DNA of 64,000 nucleotides, taken from the NCBI RefSeq assembly GCF_034057115.1, contig NZ_CP139195.1:3534001-3598000 (forward strand). Reading direction: 5' to 3'. Positions 53,401-61,201 of this stretch are shown here, piece after piece. A model generated the notes under the pieces. The model was not told where the DNA came from. It did no database searches and worked only from the letters and a program-made list of their open reading frames with translations. Each line of letters opens with the position of its first letter. The stretch's first letter is position 1. The position numbers and the translations under genes were made by a program. The stretch is from Pseudomonas sp. AN-1 (GTDB taxonomy: Bacteria > Pseudomonadota > Gammaproteobacteria > Pseudomonadales > Pseudomonadaceae).

Positions 53401-54192
53401 TCAGCGGCCCTTGAACTCGGGGGTGCGTTTTTCCATGAAGGCGGCGACGCCCTCGCGATAGTCCTCGCTGCGCCCGGCCAGGCGCTGCAGGTCGCGCTCC
53501 AGGTCGAGCTGCTCGTCGAAGCTGTTGCTGGCGCTGGCGTTCAGCGCGCGCTTGATCAGCGCCAGGCCGTAGGTCGGCTGGGCGGCCAGGTGGCGGGCCA
53601 GCTTGAGCGCCTCGTCCTGCAGGGACTCGTCGTCGACGCAGCGCCAGATCATGCCCCACTGCTCGGCCTGCTCGGCGCTGAGCTTGTCGCCCAGCAGGGC
53701 GAGGGCCTTGGCGCGGGCCATGCCGACCGCGCGCGGCAGGGTCCAGGTGCCGCCGGAGTCCGGCACCAGGCCGATCTTGCAGAACGCCTGGATGAAGCTG
53801 GCCGAGCGGGCGGCGAGGGTGATGTCGCAGGCCAGGGCGATGTTTGCGCCGGCGCCGGCGGCCACGCCGTTGACCGCGCACACCACCGGCATCGGCAGGT
53901 CGCGCAGGGTGCGGATCAGCGGGTTGTAGTTCTTCTCGATCGACTCGCCTAGGTCCGGCATGGCGGCGCCCGGCGCCACGTTGCGGTCGCTGAGGTCCTG
54001 GCCGGCGCAGAAGCCGCGGCCGTTGCCGGTGATCAGCAGGCAGCGCGCTTCGGGGCTCTGGCGCAGCTGCTTGAGGGCCTCGCGGACTTCCTTGTGCATC
54101 TGCGCGTTGAAGCTGTTGAGCTGCGCCGGGCGGTTCAGGGTCAGGGTGGCGACGCCCTGCTCGATGGTGAAGAGGATGTGTTCGAAGCTCAT
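53401..54192 (-). CDS. paaG: 1,2-epoxyphenylacetyl-CoA isomerase
   Basis: 263 residues, crotonase fold. GNGRGFCAGQDLSDRN (about 56-71) forms the oxyanion hole and includes the Asp of isomerase-type members; GAGANIALACDI (about 108) the second. It converts the ring epoxide to oxepin-CoA and shifts double bonds later on. Start ATG 54192. The gap to paaF is 68 bp. The only other crotonase here, paaF, has the hydratase pattern, which separates the two. Confidence 0.92.
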   Translation of the reverse strand: MSFEHILFTIEQGVATLTLNRPAQLNSFNAQMHKEVREALKQLRQSPEARCLLITGNGRGFCAGQDLSDRNVAPGAAMPDLGESIEKNYNPLIRTLRDLPMPVVCAVNGVAAGAGANIALACDITLAARSASFIQAFCKIGLVPDSGGTWTLPRAVGMARAKALALLGDKLSAEQAEQWGMIWRCVDDESLQDEALKLARHLAAQPTYGLALIKRALNASASNSFDEQLDLERDLQRLAGRSEDYREGVAAFMEKRTPEFKGR

Positions 54193-54260
54193 GAAGGCTC
54201 TCTCTTATTAGAGGAGGGCGCGCGGCGCGCCCCCGGTGCAGAGGTGGGCGGCAGGCGTGC

Positions 54261-55034
54261 TCAGCGGCCCTTGTAGGCCGGCTTGCGCTTTTCCTGGAAG
54301 GCGCGGATGCCCTCGTTGCGGTCCTCGGTGCCGGCCAGCAGGGTGAAGGCGTGGCGCTCGAAGCGCAGGCCGCTGGCCAGGTCGGTGTCCTCGGCCTTGA
54401 GCAGGGCTTCCTTGGCCAGGCGCACGGCCAGCGGCGCCTTCTCGGCGATCTTGCGGGCGATGGCCACGGCGCGCTCGACGGTCAGCTCGGGCTGGGTGAT
54501 CTCGCTGATGAGGCCCGCCTCGAGGGCGCGACGGGCGCTGATCGGCTCGCCGGTGAGGACCATCTGCATGGCCAGCGACTTGCCCACCGCGCGCAGCAGG
54601 CGCTGGGTGCCGCCGGCGCCGGGCATGATCGCCAGGTTGATTTCCGGCTGGCCGAACTGGGCGTCCTCGCCGGCGATGAGGATGTCGGCGTGCATGGCCA
54701 GCTCGCAGCCGCCGCCGAGGGCGAAGCCGTTGACCGCGGCGATCAGCGGCTTGGAGAAGCGGGTGATGCGCTGCCAGTGGGCCAGGCGCGGGTCCTCGAG
54801 GATGCCGACCAGGTCGCGCTCGGCCATCTCCTTGATGTCGGCGCCGGCGGCGAAGGCGCGGCGGCTGCCGGTGATGACCACGGCGCGGGTGTCGGCGCAG
54901 GCTTCGGCGGCATCCAGTTCGGCGGCGAGTTCGCCGAGCAGCTGGGTGTTGAGGGCATTCAGCGCCTCGGGGCGCTGCAGGGTGATCAGGCGCACGCCCT
55001 GTTCGGGAGGCAGGACGCTGAGGGTCTGAGGCAT
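54261..55034 (-). CDS. paaF: 2,3-dehydroadipyl-CoA hydratase
   Basis: 257 residues, enoyl-CoA hydratase. AFAAGADIKEMAERD (about 59-73) and GGGCELAMHADI (about 97-108) form the oxyanion hole; the catalytic Glu lie in GCELA and PEINLAIMPGAGGTQR (about 124-139). It hydrates 2,3-dehydroadipyl-CoA. First gene of paaFGHIJK. Upstream 55035-55455 (421 bp) is a divergent promoter region with paaN and holds the two TGATACA sites listed. Confidence 0.92.
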   Translation of the reverse strand: MPQTLSVLPPEQGVRLITLQRPEALNALNTQLLGELAAELDAAEACADTRAVVITGSRRAFAAGADIKEMAERDLVGILEDPRLAHWQRITRFSKPLIAAVNGFALGGGCELAMHADILIAGEDAQFGQPEINLAIMPGAGGTQRLLRAVGKSLAMQMVLTGEPISARRALEAGLISEITQPELTVERAVAIARKIAEKAPLAVRLAKEALLKAEDTDLASGLRFERHAFTLLAGTEDRNEGIRAFQEKRKPAYKGR

Positions 55035-55172
55035 GGAGGCACATCCTCGCGGTGCACGCCGGCAGATGGCGCCGGGCTCGTTCTTGGAATTGTTGTCGCT
55101 GCCGGGGCCCGTTCCTGCGCGGAGGACGGGACTTTAACGGGGCAGCCGTTTGAGCCGAGTATACCCATAAAG

Positions 55173-55184
55173 TGATACAGATCA
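55173..55184 (-). promoter_or_regulatory. candidate paa regulator site upstream of paaF
   Basis: Dyad TGAT-ACAG-ATCA, 138 bp upstream of the paaF start, sharing GTGATACA with the sites before paaA and paaN. The neighbouring TATACCCATAAAGT is AT-rich and may hold promoter boxes. Confidence 0.5.
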
Positions 55185-55377
55185 ACTAATGCAAAGTTGC
55201 TTTCCCGTGTCTGTTTTATCGCATTCCGTGCCCCGGCCGACGAGCGGAAGGGGTGGGCGATGGCCGCTCGTGGCGGCCCGGAATGCCGCCGGACAGGCCG
55301 GATTTACTGCCATTCCCTTGATTTGCAAGGGCTTTGCCCAGCGTATGGATTTCTCCGCCGGGCGCGGTTAAGGTGAT

Positions 55378-55385
55378 GTGATACA
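55378..55385 (+). promoter_or_regulatory. candidate paa regulator site upstream of paaN
   Basis: GTGATACA, 70 bp before the paaN start, the same octamer as at 55172. The other half of a dyad is not clear here. Confidence 0.4.
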
Positions 55386-55455
55386 AGAAAGTGGTCGCGC
55401 ATTAGACAAATGTCGTGTTTGTCGGGCCGGCCCGTCACCCCACGAGGAAGCCGCC

Positions 55456-57138
55456 GTGCCCGCAACCGTCTCCGCACTCGACCTGTTCGCCCGCCACCAG
55501 CCGCTGCTCGAGCGCGCCACCCTGGCCATCGCCAGCCGCGACCACTGGACGCCCTATCCGGAAAGCCAGCGTCCCTACGGCGAGGAGGCCGCGGCTGCCG
55601 GCCCGGCCAACTTCGCCGCGCTGCGTGACCGCCATTTCGAGCTGCACTGCCCGGTGGCCTCGACCCGCGTCGGCGGCGAGCGCTCGCCCTACGGCTTCGA
55701 CCTCGGCATCACCTACGACCAGCCGGACCTCGACGCCCTGCTGAGCCACCTGCAGGCGCAGCTGCCGAGCTGGCGCGCTGCCGGCCCCAGGGCGTGGATC
55801 GGCGTGTGCCTGGAGATCCTCCAGCGCCTCAACGCGCAGAGCTTCGACATCGCCCACGCCGCCGTGCACACCACCGGCCAGGGCCTGCCGATGGCCTTCC
55901 AGGCCGCCGGCCCGCATTCCCAGGACCGCGGCCTGGAGGCGGTGGCGCAGGCCTGGAAGCTGCTGCGCGAGGTGCCGGATACGGCGCGCTGGACCAAGCC
56001 GCAGGGCAAGCTCGACCCGCTGGTGGTGGACAAGCGCTTCCACATCGTGCCGCGCGGCATCGCCCTGGTGATCGCCTGCTCGACCTTCCCGACCTGGAAC
56101 ACCTATCCGGGCCTGTTCGCCAGCCTGGCCACCGGCAACCCGGTGCTGGTCAAGGCGCACCCCGGCGCCATCCTGCCGGTGGCGATGACCGTGCGCGTCG
56201 CCCAAGAGGTGCTCGCCGAGGCCGGCTTCGACCCGGCGCTGGTCAGCCTAGTGCCGGACACGGCCGATGCGCCGGTGGCCAAGCAGTTGGCCCTCGACCC
56301 GCGGGTCAAGGTGATCGACTTCACCGGCTCCAGCGCCTTCGGCAACTGGCTGGAGGATAACGCCCGCCAGGCCCAGGTGTTCACCGAGAAGTCCGGCCTC
56401 AACAGCGTGGTGATCGACAGCGTGACCGATCTGAAGGCGGTGGCGCGCAACCTGGCGTTCAGCCTCAGCCTGTACTCCGGGCAGATGTGCACCACCCCGC
56501 AGGCCATCTACGTGCCGCGCGGCGGCATCCGCACCCCGGAGGGCGTGCTCGGCTTCGATGAAGTCGCGCAGGCCCTGGCGACGGCGGTGAGCAAGTTCCT
56601 GTCCGACAACGAGCGCGCTTGCGCGGTGCTCGGCTGCATCCAGTCCGAGGCCACCCTGGCGCGCATCGACGCCTGCCGCGCACTGGGCGAGGTGCTGCTG
56701 GACAGCGAGGCGCGCGTGCATCCCGAGTACCCCGCGGCGCGCGTGCGCACCCCGCTGCTGCTCAAGGTCGACGCCAGCCAGCGCGAAGCCTATGCGGAGG
56801 AGCGCTTCGGCCCGATCAGCTTCGTCATCGCCAGCGACGACACCGCGCACAGCCTGCAGCTGGTGCGCGAGACCCTCGCCGAGAAGGGCGCGCTGACCCT
56901 GGCGGTGTACTCCACCGACGAGGCGGTGCTGGCGCAGGCCGAGGAGCTGGCGCAGGATGTCGGCGTGGCGCTGTCGGTCAACCTGGACAACGGCCTGTTC
57001 GTCAACCAGTCGGCAGCGTTCAGCGACTTCCACGGCACCGGCGCCAACCCGGCGGCCAATGCCGCGCTGACCGACGCGGCCTTCGTCGCGCGGCGCTTCG
57101 TGGTGGTGCAGAGCCGCCGCCACGTCGCCGTCGAATAA
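55456..57138 (+). CDS. paaN: phenylacetic acid degradation protein PaaN (aldehyde dehydrogenase family)
   Basis: 560 residues from GTG 55456, preceded by GAGGAAGCC; the ATA/ATG-like frame upstream to 55378 is unlikely. Aldehyde dehydrogenase fold with CSTFPTWNTYPGLFASLATGNP (seen in part), DFTGSSAFGNWL (about 314-325) and a Cys in SGQMCTTPQAIY (about 371) that would be the nucleophile. PaaN was once thought to be the ring-opening enzyme; PaaZ has that job where both occur, so PaaN's exact reaction stays open. Divergent from paaF. Confidence 0.9.
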   Translation: MPATVSALDLFARHQPLLERATLAIASRDHWTPYPESQRPYGEEAAAAGPANFAALRDRHFELHCPVASTRVGGERSPYGFDLGITYDQPDLDALLSHLQAQLPSWRAAGPRAWIGVCLEILQRLNAQSFDIAHAAVHTTGQGLPMAFQAAGPHSQDRGLEAVAQAWKLLREVPDTARWTKPQGKLDPLVVDKRFHIVPRGIALVIACSTFPTWNTYPGLFASLATGNPVLVKAHPGAILPVAMTVRVAQEVLAEAGFDPALVSLVPDTADAPVAKQLALDPRVKVIDFTGSSAFGNWLEDNARQAQVFTEKSGLNSVVIDSVTDLKAVARNLAFSLSLYSGQMCTTPQAIYVPRGGIRTPEGVLGFDEVAQALATAVSKFLSDNERACAVLGCIQSEATLARIDACRALGEVLLDSEARVHPEYPAARVRTPLLLKVDASQREAYAEERFGPISFVIASDDTAHSLQLVRETLAEKGALTLAVYSTDEAVLAQAEELAQDVGVALSVNLDNGLFVNQSAAFSDFHGTGANPAANAALTDAAFVARRFVVVQSRRHVAVE

Positions 57139-57147
57139 CCGGACCTT

Positions 57148-57179
57148 CCCGTAGGGGCGAATGAATTCGCCCCTACGGG
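57148..57179. repeat. 15-bp-arm palindrome between paaN and paaY
   Basis: Perfect inverted repeat CCCGTAGGGGCGAAT / ATTCGCCCCTACGGG with a 2-nt loop. Sequences of the GTAGGGGCGAAT type are common extragenic repeats in Pseudomonas. It may act as a hairpin stabiliser or weak terminator between the two genes. Confidence 0.7.
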
Positions 57180-57181
57180 GG

Positions 57182-57195
57182 AACAACAACAAGAA
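57182..57195 (+). promoter_or_regulatory. possible Crc/Hfq CA motif before paaY
   Basis: AACAACAACAAGAA directly before the GAGGA ribosome site of paaY (start 57207). It holds two overlapping matches to AAnAAnAA. Confidence 0.55.
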
Positions 57196-57206
57196 GAGGA
57201 ATACCC

Positions 57207-57800
57207 ATGCCCTGCTACCGTTACGCCGGGGTCACCCCGGTGGTCCATCCCACCGCCTTCGTCCATCCCACCGCCGTGCTGATCGGCGACGTGATCGTCG
57301 GTCCCGGCTGCTATGTCGGCCCGCTGGCCAGCCTGCGCGGCGACTTCGGCCGCATCGTCCTCGATGAGGGCGCCAACCTGCAGGACACCTGCGTGATCCA
57401 CGGCTTCCCGGAGAGCGTTACCCGCGTCGCCCGCAACGGCCACATCGGCCACGGCGCGGTGCTGCACGGCTGCCAGATCGGCGAGGACGCCATGGTCGGC
57501 ATGAACGCCGTGGTGATGGACGATGCGCAGATCGCGCCACGCTCGATCGTCGCCGCCTGCGCCTTCGTCAAGGCCGGCTTCGCCTGCGAGGAGCAGTCGC
57601 TGGTGATGGGCGCGCCGGCGCGGGTCAGCCGCCAGCTCACCGACAAGGAAGTGCGCTGGAAGCAGGCCGGCACCCGCGAGTACCAGGTACTGGCGCAGCG
57701 CTGCCGCGAGGCGATGGAGGAGTGCGCGCCGCTCGCCGAGCTGGAGGCCGACCGGCCGAGCCTGCCGGCCTCCGAGGTCAAGCCCAAGGGCGCATCCTGA
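57207..57800 (+). CDS. paaY: PaaY, hexapeptide-repeat thioesterase/gamma-carbonic-anhydrase-like protein
   Basis: 197 residues. Left-handed beta-helix hexapeptide repeats (VVHPTAFVHPTAVLIGDVIVGPG and following), with His in HGFPE, HIGHGAVLHGC that match the zinc ligands of gamma-carbonic anhydrases. PaaY acts as a thioesterase on ring-1,2-dihydroxy or ring-opened phenylacetyl-CoA side products. It follows paaN by 68 bp. Confidence 0.9.
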   Translation: MPCYRYAGVTPVVHPTAFVHPTAVLIGDVIVGPGCYVGPLASLRGDFGRIVLDEGANLQDTCVIHGFPESVTRVARNGHIGHGAVLHGCQIGEDAMVGMNAVVMDDAQIAPRSIVAACAFVKAGFACEEQSLVMGAPARVSRQLTDKEVRWKQAGTREYQVLAQRCREAMEECAPLAELEADRPSLPASEVKPKGAS

Positions 57801-57848
57801 CCGGCGATTCTTGGCGTGCGATATGCTGGGCATGCCGGGAGGTGGCGA

Positions 57849-58763
57849 ATGAACATGAAGCACATGGCGGTGGACCAGGCGCTCGACGGCTGGCTGCAGC
57901 GCGTCAACGAGCTGTGCGGGCGCTTCTGCGCCAAGGCGCTGGGCGAGGAGTTCGCCGGGCGCATCGAGCAGTACCAGGGTGGCGCGCTGCGCATGTCGTT
58001 CAACGACATCGCCCACGCGCGCCTGTACCGTACCGAGCGCGAACTGGCCACCGGCGAGGACAAGGGCTACTTCGCGGTGTTCCAGCTCGAGGGCCGCGCG
58101 CAGATGGCCCAGGACACCCAGCGCATCGTCCTCGCCCCCGGCGACATCACCCTGATCGACGCCGCGCGGCCCAGCGAGTTCGAGTACGGCGAGGGTTCGC
58201 GCCAGCTCAGCCTGATCCTGCCGCGCGAGGTGGTCGAGCGCAGCCTACGCTTCTCCAGCGTGCGCAGCTGCGCGCGGATCGCCGCGCACACCCCGGTGGC
58301 GGTGCTGGCCCACGGCCTGGTGCGCGAATCGGCGCGCCAGGAGGGGCTGAGCCTGGCGGAGAGCGAGGCGACCCTCGACGCGCTGGTCAACCTGCTGCGC
58401 CCGGCGCTGGCCGGCGGCGACAGCGACGACGATCCGCATGCGCGGCTGTTCCGCCGCGCCCAGGCGTTCATCGAACGGCACATCTGCGAGGCCGAGCTGT
58501 GCCCCGAGCTGATCGCCCGCGAGATCGGCGTGTCGCTGCGCGGCCTGTACCGGCTGTTCGCCCGCCACCAGCTGGTGGTGGCGCAGTACATCCGCAACCG
58601 CCGCCTCGACCTGTGCGCCGAGGCGCTGCGCCATGGCGGCGGCGAACTCAAGCTGTCGGCGCTCGGCTACGACTTCGGCTTCTCCGACGCCAGCTACTTC
58701 TCCAGCGCCTTCAAGGCGCGCTTCGGGGTTTCCCCCGGCGAGTACCGCAAGCGCTACCAGTAG
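57849..58763 (+). CDS. feaR: FeaR-like AraC-family activator
   Basis: 304 residues. N-terminal AraC-binding-like domain (about 20-180) and C-terminal double helix-turn-helix (LIAREIGVSLRGLYRLFARHQ and LSALGYDFGFSDASYFSSAFKARFGVSP). Start ATG 57849 after GGGAGGTGGCGA; eleven more residues are open upstream. FeaR activates phenylethylamine/tyramine breakdown with feaB, which follows after 155 bp on the same strand, so the assignment rests partly on that. The 58764-58918 gap shows no TGCA-N6-GGATA operator. Confidence 0.8.
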   Translation: MNMKHMAVDQALDGWLQRVNELCGRFCAKALGEEFAGRIEQYQGGALRMSFNDIAHARLYRTERELATGEDKGYFAVFQLEGRAQMAQDTQRIVLAPGDITLIDAARPSEFEYGEGSRQLSLILPREVVERSLRFSSVRSCARIAAHTPVAVLAHGLVRESARQEGLSLAESEATLDALVNLLRPALAGGDSDDDPHARLFRRAQAFIERHICEAELCPELIAREIGVSLRGLYRLFARHQLVVAQYIRNRRLDLCAEALRHGGGELKLSALGYDFGFSDASYFSSAFKARFGVSPGEYRKRYQ

Positions 58764-58918
58764 CGCTCGACCTGGCAGCCTCGGCAATGTGCCTGGCACG
58801 CACGGACCAGCTTCGCCGCCGACGCCTGCGCACAATGGCCCGTCCATGAGGATGGGCCGGCCCGCGGCTGCCCGTCCGTTCCTGCGCGCCAGCGCATTTC
58901 CGGAATCGAGGTACCCGC

Positions 58919-60409
58919 ATGAGTCTCGTCAACGTCCTGCCGCAGGTCGCGGCCTTCCTCCAGCGCCGCCACGGCTGCTTCATCGACGGCCAGTGGCTGG
59001 TCGACGACAGTCCGCGCAGCCCGGTGGTCAACCCGGCCACCGGCGAGCGCATCGCCGAGGTCGCCGAGGCCGACGAGGCGCTGCTCGACCGTGCCGTGCA
59101 GTCGGCGCACGCCGCGTTCAGGAACGGCGTGTGGTCCGGCCTGCGTCCGGCCGACCGCGAGCGCATCCTGCTGCGCTTCGCCGCGCTGGTCGAGGAACAC
59201 GGCGAGGAGCTGGCGCAGCTAGAGACCCTCAACCAGGGCAAGTCGATCAACATCTCGCGCATGCTCGACGTCGGCGCCAGCGTCGAGTTCATGCGCTACA
59301 TGGCCGGCTGGGCGACCAAGATCGAGGGCCAGACCCTCGACGTGTCCATCCCGGTGCCGCAGGGTGCGCGCTACACCGCCTTCGCCCGCCGCGAGCCGGT
59401 CGGCGTGGTGGCCGGCATCATCCCGTGGAACTTCCCGCTGATGATCAGCCTGTGGAAGGCCATGCCGGCGCTGGCCTGCGGCTGCACCGTGGTGCTCAAG
59501 CCGGCCAGCGAGACGCCGCTGTCGGCCCTGCGCCTGGTCGAGCTGGCCCATGAGGCCGGCGTGCCGGCCGGCGCGCTCAACCTGGTCACCGGCCGCGGCA
59601 GCCGCATCGGCAACGCCCTGGCCGGCCACCCGCTGGTCAGCAAGGTGTCGTTCACCGGCTCCACTGAGGTGGGCCGCGGCGTCGGCATCGCCGCCATGCA
59701 GAACATGACCCGCTTCGCCCTCGAGCTGGGCGGCAAGAACCCGATGATCGTGCTGGCCGACGCCGACCTCGACAAGGCGGTGCAGGGCGCGCTGCTCGGC
59801 GGCCTGCTCAACCAGGGCCAGGTGTGCGCCGCCGCCTCGCGCTTCTACGTGCAGCGCTCGCGCTACGCCGAGTTCGTCGACAAGCTGGGCGCCGCGGTGG
59901 CCAGCCTGCCGCTCGGTCCGGGCCTCGACCCCGACGCGGCGATCAACCCGCTGGTGTCGCGCAAGCAGCAGCAGAGCGTGCTCGAGCACATCGACAGGGC
60001 GCGCGCCGAGGGCGCCCGCGTGGTCACCGGCGGCCAGGCGCCGGCGCTCGACGGCTTCTACGTGCAGCCGACCGTGCTGGCCGACGTGCGCCAGGACATG
60101 GGCATCGCCCGCGACGAGGTGTTCGGCCCGGTGCTCGCGGTGCTGCCGTTCGACGACGAGGACGAGGCCATCGCCATGGCCAACGACAGCGAATACGGCC
60201 TGGCCGCCAGCCTGTGGACCAACGACCTGAGCAAGGCGATGAACCTGGTGCCGCGCATCGAGGCCGGCACCGTGTGGGTCAACGCCCACGTGCTGCTCGA
60301 CCCCAACATGCCGTTCGGTGGGGTCAAGCAGTCCGGCGTCGGCCGCGAGTTCGGCCGCGCGGCGGTCGAGGCCTATACCGAGATCAAGTCGGTGTGCATC
60401 GCGCACTGA
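58919..60409 (+). CDS. feaB: phenylacetaldehyde dehydrogenase
   Basis: 496 residues, NAD-dependent aldehyde dehydrogenase. GIIPWNFPL (about 165), VSFTGSTEVGRGV (about 243), the catalytic Glu in FALELGGKNP (about 263-272) and the Cys in NQGQVCAAAS (about 302) are all in place. It gives phenylacetate from phenylacetaldehyde, feeding the paa pathway next door. No phenylethylamine oxidase (tynA) or quinohaemoprotein amine dehydrogenase is in the window, so the amine step may be encoded elsewhere. Confidence 0.88.
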   Translation: MSLVNVLPQVAAFLQRRHGCFIDGQWLVDDSPRSPVVNPATGERIAEVAEADEALLDRAVQSAHAAFRNGVWSGLRPADRERILLRFAALVEEHGEELAQLETLNQGKSINISRMLDVGASVEFMRYMAGWATKIEGQTLDVSIPVPQGARYTAFARREPVGVVAGIIPWNFPLMISLWKAMPALACGCTVVLKPASETPLSALRLVELAHEAGVPAGALNLVTGRGSRIGNALAGHPLVSKVSFTGSTEVGRGVGIAAMQNMTRFALELGGKNPMIVLADADLDKAVQGALLGGLLNQGQVCAAASRFYVQRSRYAEFVDKLGAAVASLPLGPGLDPDAAINPLVSRKQQQSVLEHIDRARAEGARVVTGGQAPALDGFYVQPTVLADVRQDMGIARDEVFGPVLAVLPFDDEDEAIAMANDSEYGLAASLWTNDLSKAMNLVPRIEAGTVWVNAHVLLDPNMPFGGVKQSGVGREFGRAAVEAYTEIKSVCIAH

Positions 60410-60458
60410 TCGGTGCTGGAGACTGCCGGCCCGTGCAGTGGCGGGCCGGCAGGCGGGC

Positions 60459-61187
60459 TCACTCGTGATGGGCCTGGCCGACGAAGGTCAGCGAGGCGAA
60501 CAGGCCGCGTTCCTCGATGTCCTTGTCGCCCTTCACCGGCAGGCTGACTTCGGCGGCGATGACGTTGAGGCCTTCGTTGCGCACCGTCACCTCGGCGCGA
60601 CCCTCGGCGTCGGTTTCCGCGCTGACGCTGTCCGGGGCGCAGCGATAGTCGCCGATCAGCTTCACGCCGGCGGCCGGTTTGCCGTCCACCAGCACGCGCA
60701 CCGGCAGCCTGTGGCCGGCGCCGACGCTGAGCGGGTCGCGCTCGGGGACGATGACCATCTTCAGCGGGGCGAGGTCCGGCAACTGCGCGCCTTCCTCGTG
60801 GATCGCCAGGCTGTACTTCCAGGTGTGCAGCGAGCGCACCGATTCCGGCACCTGGCTGCGCCCGGCATTGATCCACTTCTTCTCCGGGGTCTGCGACCAG
60901 GCGCCGTTGTCCAGAGCCACGGCGAGCACCGCCGGTGCGGCCGCGGGCTTGAGGCGGGCGTGGTCGTCGAGGCGCTGGATCTCCACGGCGAGCGGGCGAC
61001 CCTGGCGGTCGAAGGCCCAGGCGCCGCTGATCTTCTCGGCCTTGAAGGCGTTGTCCTCGGCGCCGTGGCCGTAGATGGTTTCGATCTGGCCGCGGCGCTG
61101 CTCGGTCCACAGGCCGTGGGCGGCGACGGGGCCGGCGATCAGGCTGCCGAGCAGGGTGGCGAGCAGCAGGTGGCGGGTACGGGGCAT
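60459..61187 (-). CDS. DUF4198 family periplasmic protein
   Basis: 242 residues with a signal peptide (LLLATLLGSLIAGPVAAHG, mature protein begins AHGLW). The AHG...W start and the SVGAGHRLPVRVLVDGKPAAGVKL immunoglobulin-like region are typical of DUF4198, a family found next to TonB receptors and metal transporters. Start chosen at 61187 (MPRTRHLLL) after AAGGAGTCCGCC; the frame upstream overlaps the receptor stop. It follows the receptor by 14 bp in one operon, so a part in metal-complex uptake is likely. Confidence 0.8.
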   Translation of the reverse strand: MPRTRHLLLATLLGSLIAGPVAAHGLWTEQRRGQIETIYGHGAEDNAFKAEKISGAWAFDRQGRPLAVEIQRLDDHARLKPAAAPAVLAVALDNGAWSQTPEKKWINAGRSQVPESVRSLHTWKYSLAIHEEGAQLPDLAPLKMVIVPERDPLSVGAGHRLPVRVLVDGKPAAGVKLIGDYRCAPDSVSAETDAEGRAEVTVRNEGLNVIAAEVSLPVKGDKDIEERGLFASLTFVGQAHHE

Positions 61188-61201
61188 GGCGGACTCCTTA
61201 G

